Assembly (NCBI RefSeq): GCF_900111805.1 | Contig: NZ_FOJN01000001.1 | Coordinates: 124,001-188,000 of the forward strand | DNA from: Rhodococcoides kroppenstedtii | Lineage (GTDB): Bacteria > Actinomycetota > Actinomycetes > Mycobacteriales > Mycobacteriaceae | DNA: 64,000 nucleotides | Direction of reading: 5' to 3' | Part shown: one piece after another, positions 1 through 10,668 of the stretch | Position numbering within the stretch: the first letter of the stretch is position 1 | Layout of the letters: the number at the start of each line of letters is the position of its first letter | Translations under genes and position numbers: made by a program | Notes under the pieces: generated by a model | The model's database searches: none | Seen by the model: only the letters and a program-made list of their open reading frames with translations | Told to the model about the DNA's origin: nothing

Positions 1-1022
1 GCGGCCTGCGCCAGGATCCACACGGTGAAGGTCGCCACGAGGATCTTCATGAACGGATCCGGCACCCGCGCGGCGATGCGCAGGCCCGTGTAGACCAGCA
101 GACCGAACAGGCCGATGACCGCCACGCAGCCGACGAGGCCCAGCTCCTCGCCGATGATGGCGAAGATGAAGTCGTTGTGCGCGTTGGGGAGATAGCTCCA
201 CTTGGCCCGACTCTGCCCGAGCCCGAGGCCGAACACGCCACCGTCGGCGAGCGAGTAGAGCGCCTGGCGCGACTGGTAGCCGGCACCCTGCGGATCGCTG
301 CCGGGGTCGAGCCACTGGGTGATGCGTGCGGAGCGGTACCCCGCGGTCATGGCCAGCACGCCCGCGGCTACCGCGAGACCGCCGACGATGGAGACGAACC
401 ATTTCAGCGGCAGACCCGCGAACCACAGCAGCGCCATGAGGATGATGCCGAGGGCCACCGTCGTACCGAGATCGGGCTGCAGGACGATCAGACCGAAGAT
501 CACCATGGCGGCGGGAACCAACGGGATCAGCAGGCCCTTGAGGTCGGCCCGCTCGGCGCGGCGCGACGCCAGCAGGTGGGCGCCCCACACCGCGAACGTC
601 ACCTTGGAGATCTCGGACGGCTGCAGACCGACGCCGCCGATCATGAACCATCCCCGAGTGCCCTGGGCGACCGTCCCGATGCCCGGGATCAGCACCAGGA
701 CCAGCAGCACGACGGAGATCACGAACAGCGGGAAGGACCACGCCCGGATGACGCGGATGGGCAACCGCAGGGCGACGACGAACGCGACGACGCCGACGAT
801 CGCGAAGATCACCTGGCGAGTGAACATCGTGTAGGCCGAGCCGTCCTCGGCGTAGGCCTCGACGGACGATGCGGACAGGACCATGACCACGCCGAGCGTC
901 GTCAGCATCGCGGCCACGGTCACGATGAGGTGGAACGACGCGAGCGGCCGGTTCAACCAGGTGTCGACGGCGCGGGGTGCGCGCACGGACCAACGGGAGC
1001 GAGGCGCCTGCGATGTGCTCAT
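1..1022 (-). CDS. ftsW: Cell division lipid II polymerase/flippase-family protein FtsW (C-terminus beyond window)
   Basis: SEDS-family integral membrane protein that polymerises septal peptidoglycan with its partner class B PBP. The reading frame starts at an ATG at 1022 (MSTSQAPRSRW) and stays open to base 1, about 340 codons. It shows successive hydrophobic helices and typical SEDS segments such as QPDLGTT and AHNDFIFA, the latter in a large extracytoplasmic loop. The family is about 400-530 residues, so the C-terminal part lies left of the window. Its start overlaps the murD stop as ATGA, so it is translationally coupled to murD. murG, murC and ftsQ would be expected further left. Confidence 0.95.
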   Translation of the reverse strand, partial: MSTSQAPRSRWSVRAPRAVDTWLNRPLASFHLIVTVAAMLTTLGVVMVLSASSVEAYAEDGSAYTMFTRQVIFAIVGVVAFVVALRLPIRVIRAWSFPLFVISVVLLVLVLIPGIGTVAQGTRGWFMIGGVGLQPSEISKVTFAVWGAHLLASRRAERADLKGLLIPLVPAAMVIFGLIVLQPDLGTTVALGIILMALLWFAGLPLKWFVSIVGGLAVAAGVLAMTAGYRSARITQWLDPGSDPQGAGYQSRQALYSLADGGVFGLGLGQSRAKWSYLPNAHNDFIFAIIGEELGLVGCVAVIGLFGLLVYTGLRIAARVPDPFMKILVATFTVWILAQA

Positions 1023-2536
1023 CCCCGGGTCCCCGGCCGTGCGCCGGTGCCCAGATCCGCCTCCGTGAGGTCGGCGACGGCGGCGGTGAAGCTGTCCCCG
1101 CGATGGCCGTAGTCCCGGAACTGGTCGAAGGAGGCCGTCGACGGGGCCAGCAGCACGGTGGTTCCGGGCTCGGCACGGTGGGCGGCGGCGCGGACGGCCA
1201 GCGTCATCACCTGATCCCCGTTGGTCACATCCGTCTCATCGGCCACAGAGGCATCGTCCCCCGGCGGCACGTGAACCACGGGGACATCCGGCGCGTGTCG
1301 CCCCAGCGCGGCCGCGATGGCGTCCCCGTCCCGGCCGAACACCACGGCCGCCACCAGACGGGACCGCACCTCCGTGACCAGGTCGTCCACCTCGGCGCCC
1401 TTGAGCAGCCCACCGGCGAGCCAGACGACCCGCTCGTGCGCGAGGATCGACGACCGCGCCGCGTGCGGATTGGTGGCCTTCGAATCGTCGACGAACTGCA
1501 CCCCGCCGAGCTCGCGTACCGTCGCCGCACGATGGGGACCGACGCGAAACGCCGATAGCCCGCGCGCGACCGCGTCCGCGTCCACGCCCGCGGCGCGCGC
1601 GAGCGCCGACGCGGCCAGGGCGTCCTGCAGACCCGCCGGTCCGGGCGGTTCGATCTCCGCCGCCGACACCAGCGGCACGCCGTCGCCGAATGCGCGATCG
1701 ACCAGCATGCCGTCTTCGACACCGAGATCGCCCGCGGCCGGCCGCGCGGCCGTGAACCCCACCGTCCGCGGAGCCGTCGCCCGCGAGCGCAACGACGACG
1801 CCACCGCGTCGTCGAGACCGACGACGGCGACGTCGCCGCGCAGGGCCTGCAGCTTGGCCTCCACGTAGGCGTCCATCCCGCCGTGCCAATCGAGGTGGTC
1901 GGCGGCGATGTTCAGCACCACCCCGGCCGCCGGCCTAACCGAGGGCGCCCAGAACAACTGGAAGGAGGACAGTTCGACGGCGAGGACCTCGGCGCGCGGC
2001 GACTCCGACCGCAGGGCGTCGAGGACGGGGACGCCGATGTTTCCGCAGGCCAGCGACGGTCGCCCCGAGGCGTCGAGAATCGACGCGAGCATCGAGGTGG
2101 TCGTGGTCTTGCCGTTGGTTCCGGTGACCACCAGCCAGGTTCGGGCCGGGCCGTACACCTCGGCGCGGTCGACCCGCCACGAGAACTCGATGTCGCCCCA
2201 CACCGGCACGCCGACGGTGAGGGCGGTGGTCAGGAGCGGCGCATCGGGCCGGAACCCGGGGCTCGTGATCACCAGGGCGAACTCGCCGACGGCCGCCCGG
2301 TCGGGGGCGATCCGGTCCATGAGCACCGTGTCCGCCCCGAGGTCCGCACAGGCGGCCAGGGCCGACTCGTCGGAATCCGCCACCGTGACCCGCGCACCCA
2401 GCGTGCCCAGCGTCGGAAGCAGCGCACGCCCAGACACCCGGCCGCCCGCGACGAGAACGCGCCGGTCGCGGAGGTCGCGAGGGTCGGTGACCGCCCCACT
2501 GTTCTCACCGGCCCGGTGGTCGGTTGCACCGGCCAC
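1019..2536 (-). CDS. murD: UDP-N-acetylmuramoyl-L-alanine--D-glutamate ligase MurD
   Basis: Cytoplasmic ATP-dependent ligase adding D-Glu to UDP-MurNAc-L-Ala. About 505 residues. The Mur ligase P-loop (GTNGKTTTTSML) lies near residue 140 and the central-domain stretch NIAADHLDWHGG follows. An N-terminal Rossmann-like UDP-binding domain begins RRVLVAGGRVSG. The GTG at 2536 (VAGATDHR) is chosen because it sits two bases after the mraY stop; the frame is open further upstream, but only in antiphase to mraY. The stop overlaps the ftsW start. Part of the dcw transcription unit. Confidence 0.95.
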   Translation of the reverse strand: MAGATDHRAGENSGAVTDPRDLRDRRVLVAGGRVSGRALLPTLGTLGARVTVADSDESALAACADLGADTVLMDRIAPDRAAVGEFALVITSPGFRPDAPLLTTALTVGVPVWGDIEFSWRVDRAEVYGPARTWLVVTGTNGKTTTTSMLASILDASGRPSLACGNIGVPVLDALRSESPRAEVLAVELSSFQLFWAPSVRPAAGVVLNIAADHLDWHGGMDAYVEAKLQALRGDVAVVGLDDAVASSLRSRATAPRTVGFTAARPAAGDLGVEDGMLVDRAFGDGVPLVSAAEIEPPGPAGLQDALAASALARAAGVDADAVARGLSAFRVGPHRAATVRELGGVQFVDDSKATNPHAARSSILAHERVVWLAGGLLKGAEVDDLVTEVRSRLVAAVVFGRDGDAIAAALGRHAPDVPVVHVPPGDDASVADETDVTNGDQVMTLAVRAAAHRAEPGTTVLLAPSTASFDQFRDYGHRGDSFTAAVADLTEADLGTGARPGTRG

Positions 2537-2538
2537 GA

Positions 2539-3618
2539 TCAGTCTCCGACCGCGGCGAGGTACTCGCTGTAGAACAGCGCCAGACCCACCGCCGACGAGA
2601 TGGCCGCGAGCAACCAGAACCGGATGATGACCGTCGTCTCCGCCCATCCCCCGAGTTCGAAGTGATGGTGGAACGGCGCCATGCGGAACACCCGGCGCCG
2701 ACTGGATCGGAAGACCGCCACCTGGATGACCACCGAGGCCGCCTCGGCGACGAACAGCGCGCCGATGACCACCATGAGCAGTTCGGTGCGGGTGACGATG
2801 GAGAGTCCGGCGAGCAGACCGCCGAGCGCCAGCGATCCGGTGTCGCCCATGAAGATCTTCGCGGGTGCGGCGTTCCACCAGAGGAAGCCGATGCACGCGC
2901 CGGCCGCCGCCGCACAGATCAGGGCCAGATCGAGCGGGTCACGGACGTCGTAGCAGCCCGGCCGCGGCTCGGTGGTGCAGGACTGGCGGTACTGCCAGAA
3001 CGTGATGACGGTGTAGGCGCCGAGCACCAGGGTCATCGAGCCCGCCGCGAGACCGTCGAGACCGTCGGTGAGGTTCACCGCGTTGGACCACGCGCTGACC
3101 AGCAGGTAGCAGAACAGGATGAAGACGATGCCGCCCATGGACACCGTGGCGATGTCCCGGACGTAGCTCAGCTGCACGCTGCCGGGGGTCAGTCCTCCCG
3201 CGCCGTTGAACTGGAGCGCGAGGATGCCGAAGATGACGGCTGCGAACAGCTGACCCACCAATTTCGCCGTCTTGTTCAGGCCCAGGTTGCGCTGCTTGCG
3301 GATCTTGATGAAGTCGTCGAGGAAGCCGACCACACCGAGCACGGTGGTCAACCCCAACACCAACAGGGCCGACACCGACGGCCCGTCGGCGTCGTACGCG
3401 ATACCGATCAGGTGCGAGCCCCAGTAGCCGGCCCACAGGCCGGCGAGGATCGCGACGCCGCCCATGGTCGGGGTGCCGCGCTTGGACTGGTGGCTGGCCG
3501 GGCCCTCCACACGGATCTCCTGGCCGAAGCCCTGCCGCGAGAACGCCTTGATGAGAACCGGCGTCAGCAGGATCGCCACCGCCAGCGCGATGCCTCCCGC
3601 GAACAGAATCTGCCTCAC
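2539..3618 (-). CDS. mraY: Phospho-N-acetylmuramoyl-pentapeptide transferase MraY (MurX)
   Basis: Polytopic membrane enzyme that transfers phospho-MurNAc-pentapeptide to undecaprenyl phosphate, giving lipid I. 359 residues, the normal size, with about ten hydrophobic helices. Family signatures are visible: GTPTMGG, the aspartate-rich loop [21 protein letters not shown] and the late histidine motif PFHHHFE. Start GTG at 3618 (VRQILFAGG) matches the usual family N-terminus and overlaps the murF stop as GTGA. Confidence 0.96.
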   Translation of the reverse strand: MRQILFAGGIALAVAILLTPVLIKAFSRQGFGQEIRVEGPASHQSKRGTPTMGGVAILAGLWAGYWGSHLIGIAYDADGPSVSALLVLGLTTVLGVVGFLDDFIKIRKQRNLGLNKTAKLVGQLFAAVIFGILALQFNGAGGLTPGSVQLSYVRDIATVSMGGIVFILFCYLLVSAWSNAVNLTDGLDGLAAGSMTLVLGAYTVITFWQYRQSCTTEPRPGCYDVRDPLDLALICAAAAGACIGFLWWNAAPAKIFMGDTGSLALGGLLAGLSIVTRTELLMVVIGALFVAEAASVVIQVAVFRSSRRRVFRMAPFHHHFELGGWAETTVIIRFWLLAAISSAVGLALFYSEYLAAVGD

Positions 3619-5096
3619 CGGTTCTCCCCCTGCTCCGCGAGGACCGCCTCCGCGACGGTCCACAGCCGCACCGACTGCGATGCCTTGACCAACACCAGAT
3701 CACCCGGCGCCACCTGCTCGCGCAGCAGCTCGACCGCCGCGTCGGCGTCGGGAACCAGCACCGATTCGTCGCCCCAGGACCCTTCCATGACCGCGCCCTG
3801 GTGCATGCCGTGCGAGGGACGCCCGGTCCCCACGACCACCAGCTTGTCCACCGCCAACCGCACGGCCAGTCGGCCGATCCGGTCGTGTTCGATCACGGAG
3901 TCCTCGCCCAGCTCCGCCATCTCCCCGAGCACCGCCCAGGAGCGCCGCGCGCTGCTGCGATCGGCGCGGGCCATCGTGACCAGGGCCTTGAGGGCGGCGC
4001 GCACCGAATCGGGGTTGGCGTTGTAGGAATCGTTGATCACCGTGACGCCGTCCGGGCGGGTGCGCACGTCCATGCGCCGCTCCGACGCGGCGCGGGCGTC
4101 GCCCAGCGCGGCCGCGATGTCGTCGAGAGCCATCCCGCACTCGAGTCCGACGGCCGCGGCCGACAGGGCGTTCGAGACCTGGTGCTCGCCGTGCACCTGC
4201 AAGGCGACCGGGGCGGACCCGGACGCCGTGTGCAGCGTGAACGACGCGCGCGCTTCCGCGTCGAGGACGACGTCCGTCGCGCGCACGTCCGCGCTGCCGC
4301 CGTGGCCGTAGGTGACGACGCGTGCGGTGGTCTTCTCGGCCATCGCCGCCACGAGCCGGTCGTCGGCATTGAGGACGGCCACGCCGCCGTCGGCGGCGGC
4401 AGGCAGGGCCTGGACCAGCTCGGACTTGGCCTCCGCGATGTTCTCGCGCGACCCGAACTCCCCGAGGTGCGCGGTGCCCACGTTGAGCTCGACGCCGATG
4501 CGCGGCGGCGCGATCCGGGCCAGCTCGGCGATGTGCCCGCGCCCGCGCGCCGAGAGCTCCAGAACGAGGAATCGGGTGGTCTCGTCCGCCCGCAGCACCG
4601 TCCACGGGTGGCCGAGTTCGTTGTTGAACGAGCCCGGCGGGGCCACCACGGTGCCCGCCCGCTCGAGGACCGCCCGGATCAGGTCCTTGGTGGACGTCTT
4701 GCCCGAGGACCCGGTGATGCCGACGACGGTCAGCCCGTTCTCGATCAGTCCGGTCACCGACGCGGACGCCAGCGCGGCGAGCGCCGCCAGCACGGCGGGT
4801 CCCGCTCCGGTCGGGTCGTACGCGGGCAGGTCCGGGCGCGGGGTCGGCTCGACGACGACGGCGGGGACACCCACCGGCCGCGTCGCCAGCACCACGACCG
4901 CGCCGGCCGCGACGGCGTCGGCGGCGTGATCGTGGCCGTCGACCCGCTCACCCGGCAGGGCGAGGAACACTCCGCCCGCGGTCACCTTCCGGGAGTCGAA
5001 CTCCACCGTGCCCGTGACCCGGACGTCCGGATCCGGCACGTCGTGCAGAGTCCCTCCGACGATGTCCGCGATCTCCCCGATCGACAGTGCTCTCAT
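3615..5096 (-). CDS. murF: UDP-N-acetylmuramoyl-tripeptide--D-alanyl-D-alanine ligase MurF
   Basis: Adds D-Ala-D-Ala to the UDP-MurNAc-tripeptide in the cytoplasm. 493 residues. The P-loop [14 protein letters not shown] is near residue 126, followed by the central-domain motif [12 protein letters not shown] and the C-terminal segment [14 protein letters not shown] start at 5096 ([11 protein letters not shown]) overlaps the murE stop as ATGA, and its own stop overlaps mraY, so murE-murF-mraY are tightly coupled. Confidence 0.96.
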   Translation of the reverse strand: MRALSIGEIADIVGGTLHDVPDPDVRVTGTVEFDSRKVTAGGVFLALPGERVDGHDHAADAVAAGAVVVLATRPVGVPAVVVEPTPRPDLPAYDPTGAGPAVLAALAALASASVTGLIENGLTVVGITGSSGKTSTKDLIRAVLERAGTVVAPPGSFNNELGHPWTVLRADETTRFLVLELSARGRGHIAELARIAPPRIGVELNVGTAHLGEFGSRENIAEAKSELVQALPAAADGGVAVLNADDRLVAAMAEKTTARVVTYGHGGSADVRATDVVLDAEARASFTLHTASGSAPVALQVHGEHQVSNALSAAAVGLECGMALDDIAAALGDARAASERRMDVRTRPDGVTVINDSYNANPDSVRAALKALVTMARADRSSARRSWAVLGEMAELGEDSVIEHDRIGRLAVRLAVDKLVVVGTGRPSHGMHQGAVMEGSWGDESVLVPDADAAVELLREQVAPGDLVLVKASQSVRLWTVAEAVLAEQGENR

Positions 5097-6679
5097 GACG
5101 TCCCGTCCTCCCCGAGTTCGTCGATGGCTCGAGCCAGCGCCTCACGATCGTCGAACGGATGCACGACGTCGCCGACCTTCTGACCTACTTCGTGCCCCTT
5201 GCCCGCCACCAGGACGACGTCACCCGGACGCGCCCACCGCACCGCGTACGCGACGGCGTCGGCACGCGGCGAGATCTCGACGACCTCCCCGCGGGCGGCG
5301 TCGTCGACGCCCATCGCGCCGGTGCGGACGGCCGCGCGGATGGCGGCCGGGTCCTCGGACCGCGGGTTGTCGTCGGTGATCACCACCAGGTCGGCCGCCG
5401 CGGCGCTGACGGCACCCATCAGCGGACGCTTCTCCGTGTCGCGGTCCCCGCCGGCGCCGACGACGACGGCCACGCGGCCGGTGGTCTGCCGACGCAGGGT
5501 GGCCAACGCCACCTCCAGGGCGGCCGGCTTGTGGGCGTAGTCGACCACGGCGAGGAACGCTTGGCCGCGGTCGACCCGCTGCATGCGTCCGGGCACGTCC
5601 ACGGTGGCCATGGCGTCCACCGCGACCTGCGGGTCGACCCCGACGCGCGCGGCCACGGCGGCACCGACGAGGGCGTTGGCGACGTTGTAGCGACCCGGCA
5701 ATCGAAGCGTCGCGGACACGACGCGGTCACCCAGGACGGCCTCGAAGGTCTGAGCGCCGTCGGCACGTACCTGCCAGTTCCGGGCGACGGCCGCTGCGCC
5801 GCGGGCCTCCCCGTCGGTGGACACGGTGGTCACAGGGCCGGACGCGGCCGCGATGTCGGCCATCCGGCGCCCCCATTCGTCGTCGATGCAGACCACCGAC
5901 TCGGCCGCGTGCACGTCCGACTCGGCGGCGAACAGGCGCGCCTTGGCCGCGAAGTAGTCCTCGAACGTGTGGTGGAAGTCGAGATGATCCTGCGAGAGGT
6001 TCGTGAAGGCTCCGACGGCGAATCGGGTGCCGTCGACGCGGCCGAGCGACAGCGCGTGCGACGAGACCTCCATGACGACGCTGTCGCACCCCCGCTCGAG
6101 CATCGCCGCGAACATGGCGTGAAGATGCGGCGCTTCGGGCGTCGTCAGCGCCGAGGGCACGGGGGTGTCACCGATCCGGGTCTCCACGGTGCCGATCAGG
6201 CCCGGGGTGCGGCCGCCCGCGCGCAGCGCCGCCTCGACCAGATACGACGTCGTGGTCTTGCCGGACGTGCCGGTGATCCCCACGACGATCATCGACGCCG
6301 ACGGATCGCCGTAGACCGTCGCCGAGACGGAGCCGAGCACCGACCGCGGATGCGGGTGCACCAGCACCACGACGTCGGAGTGCGCCCCGGCGGAACCACC
6401 CGCCGAGTTCGCGACGAGATCCGCACCCTCCGGATCGGTGAGCACCGCGACCGCGCCGCGGGCCACGGCGTCGGCGGCGAACCGGGCTCCGTGGCTGTGC
6501 GCACCCGGCAGAGCCGCGAACAGGTCCCCCGGCAGAACGTCCTGTGCCCGCAGCTCGATGCCGGTCACCGAGATCTCCGCCGCCGACGCGCCACCGTGCA
6601 CGGTCGCCCCGATCGCGTCGGCGAGCCGGCCGATCGGGGTGACCGGGGGCCGCTGCGGGCGGAGGGACGAGCTGGGCAC
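5093..6679 (-). CDS. murE: UDP-MurNAc-L-Ala-D-Glu:meso-diaminopimelate ligase MurE
   Basis: Adds the third residue of the peptidoglycan stem peptide. About 528 residues. The ATP-binding loop GITGTSGKTTTSYL lies near residue 130. The DNPRSEDP stretch is the specificity motif of meso-DAP-adding MurE enzymes, as expected for mycolata cell walls. GTG at 6679 (VPSSSLRPQRP) is chosen over upstream in-frame starts because an AGGAG ribosome-binding site stands about 10 bases before it. The pbpB stop is 148 bases upstream, a larger gap than elsewhere in the cluster. Confidence 0.94.
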   Translation of the reverse strand: MPSSSLRPQRPPVTPIGRLADAIGATVHGGASAAEISVTGIELRAQDVLPGDLFAALPGAHSHGARFAADAVARGAVAVLTDPEGADLVANSAGGSAGAHSDVVVLVHPHPRSVLGSVSATVYGDPSASMIVVGITGTSGKTTTSYLVEAALRAGGRTPGLIGTVETRIGDTPVPSALTTPEAPHLHAMFAAMLERGCDSVVMEVSSHALSLGRVDGTRFAVGAFTNLSQDHLDFHHTFEDYFAAKARLFAAESDVHAAESVVCIDDEWGRRMADIAAASGPVTTVSTDGEARGAAAVARNWQVRADGAQTFEAVLGDRVVSATLRLPGRYNVANALVGAAVAARVGVDPQVAVDAMATVDVPGRMQRVDRGQAFLAVVDYAHKPAALEVALATLRRQTTGRVAVVVGAGGDRDTEKRPLMGAVSAAAADLVVITDDNPRSEDPAAIRAAVRTGAMGVDDAARGEVVEISPRADAVAYAVRWARPGDVVLVAGKGHEVGQKVGDVVHPFDDREALARAIDELGEDGTS

Positions 6680-6827
6680 GGTGTGATCGCTCCTGGTTGT
6701 CGTGGCGGAACGGCTGTTCACGCGGGGGTCGCGACGCGCCGACTCGCCGGAACGCACCGTTCCGGCGAGAAGGCCGACGCATCAGATTACCGGCGGTGCG
6801 ACGCGCACCCCGACCGGTCCGGTCCGG

Positions 6828-8762
6828 TCAGCCCGCCTGCAACACCAGCCGATCCGCCTCCGCGGACAGCGGCACGGCGTCGCGCTGCAGCATCCACGAG
6901 GCGATGGAGTGGAACAACGGCGCCGCGGACTGACCGCCGGAGCCGTCCGCGCTGCGCGTGGGCGCGTCGAGCATGATTCCGATCACGTACCGCGGATCGT
7001 CCGCGGGCGCGATGCCCGCGAAGGTGATCCAGTAGCTCGAGTTCGAATAGCACTTGCAGTTCGGATCGACCTGCTGAGCGGTTCCGGTCTTGCCGCTCAC
7101 CTGGTAGCCCTCGATGCCGGCCTGCACACCCGTGCCGCGCTGGTCGCCCGTATCGTTCTGGGTCACCGAGCGGAACATGTCACGCACCGTGCGCGCGGTC
7201 TCGGGGCTGACGACCTGCACACCGTCCGGCTGCGGAGTCTCGGTCCGGGTTCCGTCCCGTCCCACCGTCGCGGAGACGATGCGCGGCGGGATGCGCAGGC
7301 CGTCGTTCGCGATGGCCTGGTACATGCCCGTCATCTGCAGCAGCGTCATCGACAGGCCCTGTCCGATGGGCAGGTTGGCGAAGGTGCCGCCCGACCACTG
7401 GTCGCGGGCGGGAACACTGCCGGCGCTCTCGCCGGGCAGCCCGACCTCGGTGCGCTGACCCAGACCGAACTTCTGCAGCATGTCGGCGTAGCGGTCCTCC
7501 CCCACCCGTTGCGCCAACATCAACGTGCCGACGTTCGACGACTTCCCGAACACGCCGGTGGTGGTATACGGCGCGACGCCGTGATCCCATGCGTCCTTCA
7601 CGGTCGCTCCGGCCATCGTGATGCTCCCCGGAACCTGGAGCACCTCGTCCGGGCGCGTCAGTCCGTCCTCGATGGCCGCCGCGGCGGTGACGATCTTGTT
7701 CACCGAGCCGGGCTCGAACGGACTCGACACGGCGAGGTTGCCCATCTGAGCATCGGCGGGGTTGTTGCCGACGCCGATCGACGGGTCGAACGTGCCGTCG
7801 TTCGACATGGCCAGCACCTGGCCCGTCTTCGCGTCCAGCACGACGGCCGACGCGTTCTTCGCGCCCGACAGGTTCTTCGCCTGCTGCACCTGCTGCTGCA
7901 CCTGGTACTGGATGTCGCTGTTCAGCGTGAGCTCCACGGTGGAGCCGTCGATCGCGGGCTGCTGGTCACGCCAGCTTCCGGGGATCACCGCGCCGTCGCT
8001 GCCGCGGTCGTAGGTGCGGGAGCCGTCCGTGCCGGCGAGGACCGGATCCATCGAGTCCTCGAGACCGAGCAGCCCGTGACCGTCCCACCCCGTCGCGCCG
8101 ACCACGTTCGCCGCGAGGGCGCCGCCCGGGTACTCGCGGATGTCCTGGCGTTCCAGACCGACCTCGGGGAATTCCTCGGCGATCGACGCTGCCACCGCGG
8201 GATCGACACTGCGCACGAGGTATTCGAAGCTCGAGCTCCCCGTCATCTTGGCGATGAGGTCCTTCTCGGTCACGACGCCGCTCAGTGCGTCGGCGACCCC
8301 GGCCGCGATGGCGTCGATGCGATCGTCCGGCTCGGGCGCCGACGGGTCCTTCGCCTTCGCTTCCTCGAGCTCGACACGCACTCGCTGCGGCTGAAAGGTG
8401 AGCGCCTTCGCCTCCATGGTGAACGCGATGGGCTTGCCGTCCCGGTCCGTGATGGATCCGCGCGTGGCGGGGTCGACGATGGTCGTCGTCCGCTGACTGG
8501 CCGACTGCGCCGACAGCGCGGGCGCGTCGATGCCCTGGATCCACAGCAACTGCACCGTGGCGATGCCGAGAATCAGGAACATGGCGAACCGGCCATAGCG
8601 GAAGCGGAAGTCGAACGTTTCCGTCTTCGCACCACCACGGCGGGAGGGACCCCGTCCGCGCGGCGCGGCCGGTCGACCCGGGTACTGCGGCCCGGACCGA
8701 GCCGGGTACCGAGGGGCCGGTCCGCGGGAGCGGAGGGGCGGCTCGTCGCGTCGCTGGTTCAC
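6828..8762 (-). CDS. pbpB: Class B penicillin-binding protein PbpB/FtsI, septal transpeptidase
   Basis: Septal peptidoglycan DD-transpeptidase anchored by one N-terminal membrane helix (FAMFLILGIATVQLL, near residue 50) after an Arg/Pro-rich cytoplasmic tail. The periplasmic part has a dimerisation domain and a transpeptidase domain with all three active-site motifs: SVNK (nucleophile serine), SSN, and KTG in SGKTGTAQQ. About 644 residues, normal for actinobacterial FtsI. GTG start at 8762 overlaps the stop of the FtsL-like gene as GTGA. It should pair with the downstream FtsW. Confidence 0.95.
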   Translation of the reverse strand: MNQRRDEPPLRSRGPAPRYPARSGPQYPGRPAAPRGRGPSRRGGAKTETFDFRFRYGRFAMFLILGIATVQLLWIQGIDAPALSAQSASQRTTTIVDPATRGSITDRDGKPIAFTMEAKALTFQPQRVRVELEEAKAKDPSAPEPDDRIDAIAAGVADALSGVVTEKDLIAKMTGSSSFEYLVRSVDPAVAASIAEEFPEVGLERQDIREYPGGALAANVVGATGWDGHGLLGLEDSMDPVLAGTDGSRTYDRGSDGAVIPGSWRDQQPAIDGSTVELTLNSDIQYQVQQQVQQAKNLSGAKNASAVVLDAKTGQVLAMSNDGTFDPSIGVGNNPADAQMGNLAVSSPFEPGSVNKIVTAAAAIEDGLTRPDEVLQVPGSITMAGATVKDAWDHGVAPYTTTGVFGKSSNVGTLMLAQRVGEDRYADMLQKFGLGQRTEVGLPGESAGSVPARDQWSGGTFANLPIGQGLSMTLLQMTGMYQAIANDGLRIPPRIVSATVGRDGTRTETPQPDGVQVVSPETARTVRDMFRSVTQNDTGDQRGTGVQAGIEGYQVSGKTGTAQQVDPNCKCYSNSSYWITFAGIAPADDPRYVIGIMLDAPTRSADGSGGQSAAPLFHSIASWMLQRDAVPLSAEADRLVLQAG

Positions 8763-9568
8763 TGCGTGCCTCCGGTCGCGGGTGCCACCGGCACGGGCTG
8801 TTCGTTCACCGGTCCGGGGTTCTGCGGCGCCGCCGGCTGGGGCGCTGCGGGCTGCGGCGCTGCCGGCTGGGGCGCTGCGGGCTGGGGCGCTGCCGCGGCC
8901 GGCGCTGCCGGTGTCGCCGGTGCGGTCGTGGTGGTGGGCGCGGCGCCCCGGTCCATCGGCGTGAGTGCCTCGCCGGGAGTCGCGCCGGGTGCGGCCGCGG
9001 CTCCCGTACCGGACCGCGTCGTCGTCGGAGCGGCAGCGCCACGGCCGGGCGAAGCGACGGGCGCCGAGAACGCCGGGGCCGGCGGGCCCGCCGCGGGAGC
9101 GGGCGTGCCGATCACCTGGACGACCCCGTCCGGTTGCACCACCAGGCGGGGGACGTCCTTGGTCGGGATCATGCCCAGCTCGGCCGCACGCCGTGCCAGT
9201 TCGGGTGCCGAGGCGGCCAGCTCGACGTCGCGCTGCAAGGCGGCCGCCTGCTCGGTCAGTCGCTGGTTGTCCGCGCGCGCGTCGCTCAGCCGGTAGGACT
9301 CCTCGGCCGCGCGCGTGCTGAGCAGCAGAGTGCAGGCCAGGCCGATCGCGAGCAGGCCGATGACGGCTGCGACGAACGGGACTCGTGCAGCGACGGCGCG
9401 GCGATCGGTCGACGGCGTGTCGACGTCCAGGGCGCGGGCGCGTCGCTGACGTTTCTCGTAGGCACGCCGGGCCGCGCCGGTGCGGGCGGGTGCGGACGGG
9501 GAACCGACACGGTCGACCGCGCCGCCCGAACGCCGGGACCCTCCCGTCACATCGACAGGTGCACTCAC
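8759..9568 (-). CDS. ftsL: FtsL-like septum protein with Pro/Ala/Gln repeat tail (Rv2164c-type)
   Basis: Bitopic membrane protein in the normal ftsL position between rsmH and pbpB. About 269 residues. A basic N-terminal cytoplasmic region is followed by one membrane helix ([17 protein letters not shown], near residue 63). A short coiled-coil candidate comes next ([19 protein letters not shown]), then [14 protein letters not shown]. The C-terminal ~130 residues are low-complexity Ala/Pro/Thr with four AAPQP-type repeats. Start GTG at 9568 overlaps the rsmH stop as GTGA. FtsL identity rests on topology and position, since the family is poorly conserved. Confidence 0.85.
   Translation of the reverse strand: MSAPVDVTGGSRRSGGAVDRVGSPSAPARTGAARRAYEKRQRRARALDVDTPSTDRRAVAARVPFVAAVIGLLAIGLACTLLLSTRAAEESYRLSDARADNQRLTEQAAALQRDVELAASAPELARRAAELGMIPTKDVPRLVVQPDGVVQVIGTPAPAAGPPAPAFSAPVASPGRGAAAPTTTRSGTGAAAAPGATPGEALTPMDRGAAPTTTTAPATPAAPAAAAPQPAAPQPAAPQPAAPQPAAPQNPGPVNEQPVPVAPATGGTQ
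8835..8894. repeat. Four 15-bp tandem repeats coding AAPQP in the FtsL-like protein
   Basis: Four adjacent 15-base units (8835, 8850, 8865 and 8880), in frame within the C-terminal tail and differing at one or two positions. They encode successive AAPQP pentapeptides on the minus strand. The number of copies could vary between strains by slippage without breaking the frame. Confidence 0.9.
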
Positions 9569-10560
9569 GACGTCCTCCTCGAAATACGTTCGGCTGCACG
9601 CAGACGCACGGGTGCCGCCCGGGGGTTGTCGTCGATCTCGGACTGCGGAGCCTTCTCGGCACCGCGGGTGAGGAGTCGGAACTCGGGAGCGCTCCCGGGC
9701 AGCTCCATCGGCAGGCCCTCGGGGGTGGTGGAGCGGGTCAGCGGTGTCAGTTCCTGCTTGACCACGCGATCCTCGAGGGACTGATACGACATGAAGACGA
9801 TGCGTCCGCCCACGGTCAGGGAGGTCAGGGCCGGCGCGATCGCGTCGTGCAGCGAGTCGAGCTCCGCGTTGACCGCGACTCGAAGCGCCTGGAACGTGCG
9901 TTTGGCCGGGTGTCCCCCGGTGCGACGGGTGGCGGCGGGGATGCTGTCGTACAGCAACTCCACGAGCGGTCCACTGGTGGTCCACGGCTGCTCGTCGCGA
10001 CGCCGCACGATGGCGGAGGCGATCCGTCCCGCGAATCGCTCCTCGCCGTAGGTGCTGAGGATGCGGGCGATCTCGCCGTGCGTGGCGGTGTTGAGGATGT
10101 CGGCGGCGGTGCGGCCCGTCGTCGGGTCCATTCGCATGTCCAGCGGCGCGTCCACCGAGTAGGCGAAGCCTCGATCCGCGGAGTCGAGCTGCATGGACGA
10201 CACACCGAGGTCGAACAGGATGCCGTCGACGCTGCCGACGTGATCGAGGCCGGCGCGATCCAACGCACCCTCGATGCCGTCGTAGGTGGTGTGGACGAGA
10301 ACCACCCGATCGCCGAACGGGGCGAGGCGCTCACGGGCCATCGCGAGAGCGTCGGTGTCGCGATCGAGGCCGATCAGGCGCAGTCGCGGGTAGGTCTCGA
10401 GGAAGTGTTCGGCGTGCCCACCCAGGCCGAGAGTGGCGTCGAGGTAGACGGGGTCACGATCACCCGCGGCGGCGAAGGCCGGTCCGAGCAACTCGTCGGC
10501 GCGGTGGAGTCGGACGGGAACGTGAGAGAAGGGGGACGGGGACCCCTGCTGCTCCACCAT
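9565..10560 (-). CDS. rsmH: 16S rRNA (cytosine(1402)-N(4))-methyltransferase RsmH (MraW)
   Basis: SAM-dependent methyltransferase modifying C1402 in the ribosomal P site. 331 residues. The SAM-binding signature [15 protein letters not shown] is near residue 41 and [17 protein letters not shown] near residue 115. The C-terminal motif [18 protein letters not shown] is also intact. ATG at 10560 is preceded by a GGGAG ribosome-binding site. It follows mraZ after a 218-base spacer and is coupled to the ftsL-like gene. Confidence 0.96.
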   Translation of the reverse strand: MVEQQGSPSPFSHVPVRLHRADELLGPAFAAAGDRDPVYLDATLGLGGHAEHFLETYPRLRLIGLDRDTDALAMARERLAPFGDRVVLVHTTYDGIEGALDRAGLDHVGSVDGILFDLGVSSMQLDSADRGFAYSVDAPLDMRMDPTTGRTAADILNTATHGEIARILSTYGEERFAGRIASAIVRRRDEQPWTTSGPLVELLYDSIPAATRRTGGHPAKRTFQALRVAVNAELDSLHDAIAPALTSLTVGGRIVFMSYQSLEDRVVKQELTPLTRSTTPEGLPMELPGSAPEFRLLTRGAEKAPQSEIDDNPRAAPVRLRAAERISRRTS

Positions 10561-10668
10561 CTCGATCTCCCGCCGTGTCTCGCCGTGGTCTGCAGTCGTG
10601 TCGGTTGCGGTCGGTCTCGCGGTCCGTGGGGAGCGAATGCGCGCGAGGTCCCTGTCCGATCAGGCACC

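Noticed and set aside
2524-4026. 500-residue plus-strand open frame over mraY and murF
   Set aside because: Antisense to two certain genes; its sequence is charged and repetitive with no recognisable domain.
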